From an uncultured Prevotella sp. (lineage in GTDB: Bacteria > Bacteroidota > Bacteroidia > Bacteroidales > Bacteroidaceae), in the NCBI GenBank assembly GCA_900546345.1, contig URCI01000004.1, positions 1 to 64,000 on the forward strand: 64,000 nucleotides of DNA, written 5' to 3'. Of this stretch, positions 62,331-64,000 are shown in pieces. The translations under genes were made by a program, and so were the position numbers. The stretch's first letter is position 1. Each line of letters opens with the position of its first letter. The notes under the pieces were generated by a model that was not told the origin of the DNA, made no database searches, and worked only from the letters and a program-made list of their open reading frames with translations.

Positions 62331-63680
62331 TTAGTTGTCGGCCCAACCGTAACGGGTCAAACGTCCGTAATAGAGTGTGGGAGAAGAAGATGTCGAGAGG
62401 TAGATCATTCCCCTTTGTCCCACAGTCATAGCGGAAGAAGCTCCCGTACCCGTCAAAACGGCAGGAAGCGTATAGGTAGTGTCTGCTGACCAAGTCAATC
62501 CCTGGTCAAGACTGCTATAGATCGTCTTCAGATCACCACCAATGGCCAGGAGAGTACCCTCACAGTTCACGACTTGTAAATGACTGAGACTGGGCAGTAC
62601 CTTGAGATTGTATTCGTCTTCAGAGAAGAGATACCAAGGCTGGCTTTGCGAGCCACTGGCGTTTTCCTCGACCTTAGCCCATGTCATGGTCTTTCCATCG
62701 AGATTACCGATCAACAGCAAGTTGTAGGTATTGTCATTGGTGACAGCTGCCGAGCACACAAAGTTGAGATCTGATGCAGGCAGGTAGGCGGCGTCATCGT
62801 CCAAAGCATCGGCCGTCCACGTGGCTCCCTGATCCGTGGAATAGATGATCCCGGTATCCGTCAACGCATAGAGCCGTGCAGGGGAAGCACCCAACAACTG
62901 TTTGACTCCACTCATAGTGGCTACGGTTTGCCATTGCTCACCGTCGCTACTACAAAGGAGGCTTTCGCCGTCGAGCAAATAGAGGTTGTCTTGCTGGACG
63001 ACAACATTTTTATAGGCGTCCTTGCCAAAGGAGCGGGAAAGCTGTGTCCACGTCAGATTACGATAGACATACCCGACAGTGGCACCATCCTTGAGGCCAA
63101 AGAGATAGAGATCCTCACCTTTGCACAGCAGTCTGCGCTCAGTAATGTTTTGGAAAGCAGGCACATCGAGTGTGTTCCATTTAAAGATGTCACCCTCTTG
63201 CTGGTGGATGTTGACCTTGACGGTGTACTCGCGGTAGGCCGTTCCACCACCATTGTAAACACGAATTCTGACAGGATTGGTGAAGTCGATCGAGTCGGTC
63301 GAAGAATAATAAGCCAGGGAATCCTTCCCCGCTTTGTTCTTGAGATTCAGCACAATGGTGCCGCTGTTTTTGCTGGAAATCGTAGCTAAAATATGAGCAG
63401 CATCCGTGCCCATAGGCAAAGAGTCAGTATTATAGATCAACCGTTGTTGCTGGTCAATCGAAAACGAATAGCCCTTCACCGTCAGCGTGGTCTTGTACAC
63501 GCTGTCCGTCACGCCATCAGAAGCGGTGGTGTGTATGTATCTATTGGCGGCACTGAGTGAGAAAGCAGTCACTGCAGTATCGTCATAGTAGGTTATTTCA
63601 TCTTCATCGGAGTTGAGGCATGAAGAAAATGCAAACATAGCGATTGCCATGCAGGCAAATGCCAAGAACTTCTTTATCAT
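62331..63680 (-). CDS. DUF6242-like lipoprotein
   Basis: A 449-residue predicted lipoprotein: the signal peptide ends at FAFSSC, so Cys21 would be lipidated, followed by an acidic LNSDEDE stretch. Residues about 30-165 look like a beta-sandwich with cadherin- or Ig-like features; the rest has repeats of the type SSDGEQWQTVA, STDQGATWTAD and SSLDQGLTWSAD, which suggest a sialidase/BNR-like propeller. Probably surface exposed. It heads the envelope cluster, 18 bp ahead of DUF6089. Confidence 0.82.
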   Translation of the reverse strand: MIKKFLAFACMAIAMFAFSSCLNSDEDEITYYDDTAVTAFSLSAANRYIHTTASDGVTDSVYKTTLTVKGYSFSIDQQQRLIYNTDSLPMGTDAAHILATISSKNSGTIVLNLKNKAGKDSLAYYSSTDSIDFTNPVRIRVYNGGGTAYREYTVKVNIHQQEGDIFKWNTLDVPAFQNITERRLLCKGEDLYLFGLKDGATVGYVYRNLTWTQLSRSFGKDAYKNVVVQQDNLYLLDGESLLCSSDGEQWQTVATMSGVKQLLGASPARLYALTDTGIIYSTDQGATWTADALDDDAAYLPASDLNFVCSAAVTNDNTYNLLLIGNLDGKTMTWAKVEENASGSQSQPWYLFSEDEYNLKVLPSLSHLQVVNCEGTLLAIGGDLKTIYSSLDQGLTWSADTTYTLPAVLTGTGASSAMTVGQRGMIYLSTSSSPTLYYGRLTRYGWADN

Positions 63681-63705
63681 TTTCGCGCGAATCTTATTTT
63701 AACTG

Positions 63706-63713
63706 CAAATTTA
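63706..63713 (-). promoter_or_regulatory. -7 element of the envelope cluster
   Basis: On the minus strand TAAATTTG, 25 bp before the DUF6242 start; -33 not clear. This could be the promoter for the roughly 10-kb run of ten genes that follows. Confidence 0.5.
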
Positions 63714-63815
63714 CTTAGAATTCTCGGAAATAGTGCGGTTTTTCCTGAATATTATGTAAAAAGTCGCATTTGTCAAGTGATTTTAAGTTTGTTTAGTGCT
63801 TGATTTCGCAAGGGC

Positions 63816-63851
63816 ACAAAAAAAAGACAATACAATCACTTGCACTGTCTT
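63816..63851 (-). terminator. Terminator of the 32-codon ORF
   Basis: Stem of 10 pairs (63826-63835 with 63840-63849, some G-U) with a four-base loop and a run of eight T residues on the minus strand, just after the small ORF. Confidence 0.85.
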
Positions 63852-63866
63852 CTCTGTAGAATAATG

Positions 63867-63965
63867 TTATTCAACGTGGTTTTTCACCAAGAAAAAAATA
63901 CTTAGCGCAGTCAACAACATGACCGAAACCAACATTGTAATGGATTCAAAATCTAATAACATCAT
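63867..63965 (-). CDS. Small membrane protein of 32 residues, unknown function
   Basis: A 33-codon reading frame starts with MMLLDFESI, contains one hydrophobic helix (TMLVSVMLLTALSIFFLV, residues 10-27) and ends KNHVE. The terminator begins right after it. Single-helix microproteins of this size are typical regulators or accessory subunits of membrane complexes, but no partner is visible. The promoter would lie at or beyond the right window edge; an A/G-rich stretch precedes the ATG. Either of two adjacent Met codons may be the start. Confidence 0.55.
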   Translation of the reverse strand: MMLLDFESITMLVSVMLLTALSIFFLVKNHVE

Positions 63966-64000
63966 CCTAACTTTACCTTAAAAAATCTATCAAACTACTA

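Noticed and set aside
1..64000. Search for tRNA, rRNA, transposon ends, integrase sites or defence systems
   Set aside because: No TPsiC-like tRNA arm with matching stem, no rRNA segment, no transposase or recombinase frame and no restriction or toxin-antitoxin pair could be supported.

Overview
The window reads as a housekeeping segment of a Bacteroidales chromosome, most likely a Prevotella-like member of the Prevotellaceae. The reasons are: promoters of the Bacteroidetes form TTTG-N19-21-TAnnTTTG in front of many genes, no Shine-Dalgarno sequences, a secreted protein ending in the Prevotella-style C-terminus (VYDLNGR...YIINGKKVLN), the long Bacteroidetes form of IspG, a three-gene fumarate reductase operon, GH3-family and DUF2851, DUF3108, DUF6089 and DUF6242 proteins, and a bamA-ompH-uppS envelope cluster. 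Base composition looks even. I see no phage, transposase, integron, CRISPR or restriction system, and no tRNA or rRNA gene.

Layout. 1-5.7 kb (+): 3' part of a secreted PCMD protein, then DUF2851, a hotdog thioesterase, dprA and dusB. 5.8-9.0 kb (+): ruvB, a periplasmic S41 protease and a small AraC-type regulator. 9.1-14.8 kb (-): ybeY, coaD, parE, a GNAT-like protein and a methyltransferase. 14.9-15.1 kb: an isolated 38-codon gene with its own promoter and terminator. 15.2-18.7 kb (-): frdCAB. 18.9-27.1 kb (+): mnmG, apt, uvrC, an SGNH hydrolase, dtd, mazG and deoC. 27.2-28.2 kb (-): polyprenyl diphosphate synthase. 28.3-37.9 kb (+): polA, ychF, lgt, a GH3-family gene, an Ig-like lipoprotein and DUF3108. 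38.0-51.4 kb (-): aldo/keto reductase, ispG, purE, a PAP2-like membrane protein, rpoN, an unknown protein, an S9 peptidase, cysS and rnr. 51.5-53.5 kb (+): epimerase and PAP2 lipid enzyme. 53.7-63.7 kb (-): a close-packed envelope cluster DUF6242-DUF6089-uppS-bamA-ompH-ompH-ompH-murI-rbfA-LolC/E-like permease. A 32-codon membrane-protein ORF with its own terminator sits at the right edge.

How the genes fit together. The right end combines outer-membrane biogenesis (BamA, Skp/OmpH chaperones, lipoprotein export permease), the lipid carrier for peptidoglycan (UppS) and D-glutamate supply (MurI). The frd operon is the terminal step of anaerobic fumarate respiration. The remainder is DNA repair and replication, tRNA modification and quality control, and cofactor and isoprenoid supply.

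The most unusual layer is non-coding. At least seven gaps or gene ends carry short tandem arrays with different unit sequences but nearly the same period, 20-23 bp and most often exactly 22. Several arrays run into, or surround, a hairpin whose arm resembles the repeat unit. Other items are a pair of parS-like palindromes, exact reverse complements of each other, flanking apt just after mnmG; two microprotein genes; and a possible small RNA. Gene calls rest on motifs read by eye, because no database search was possible.
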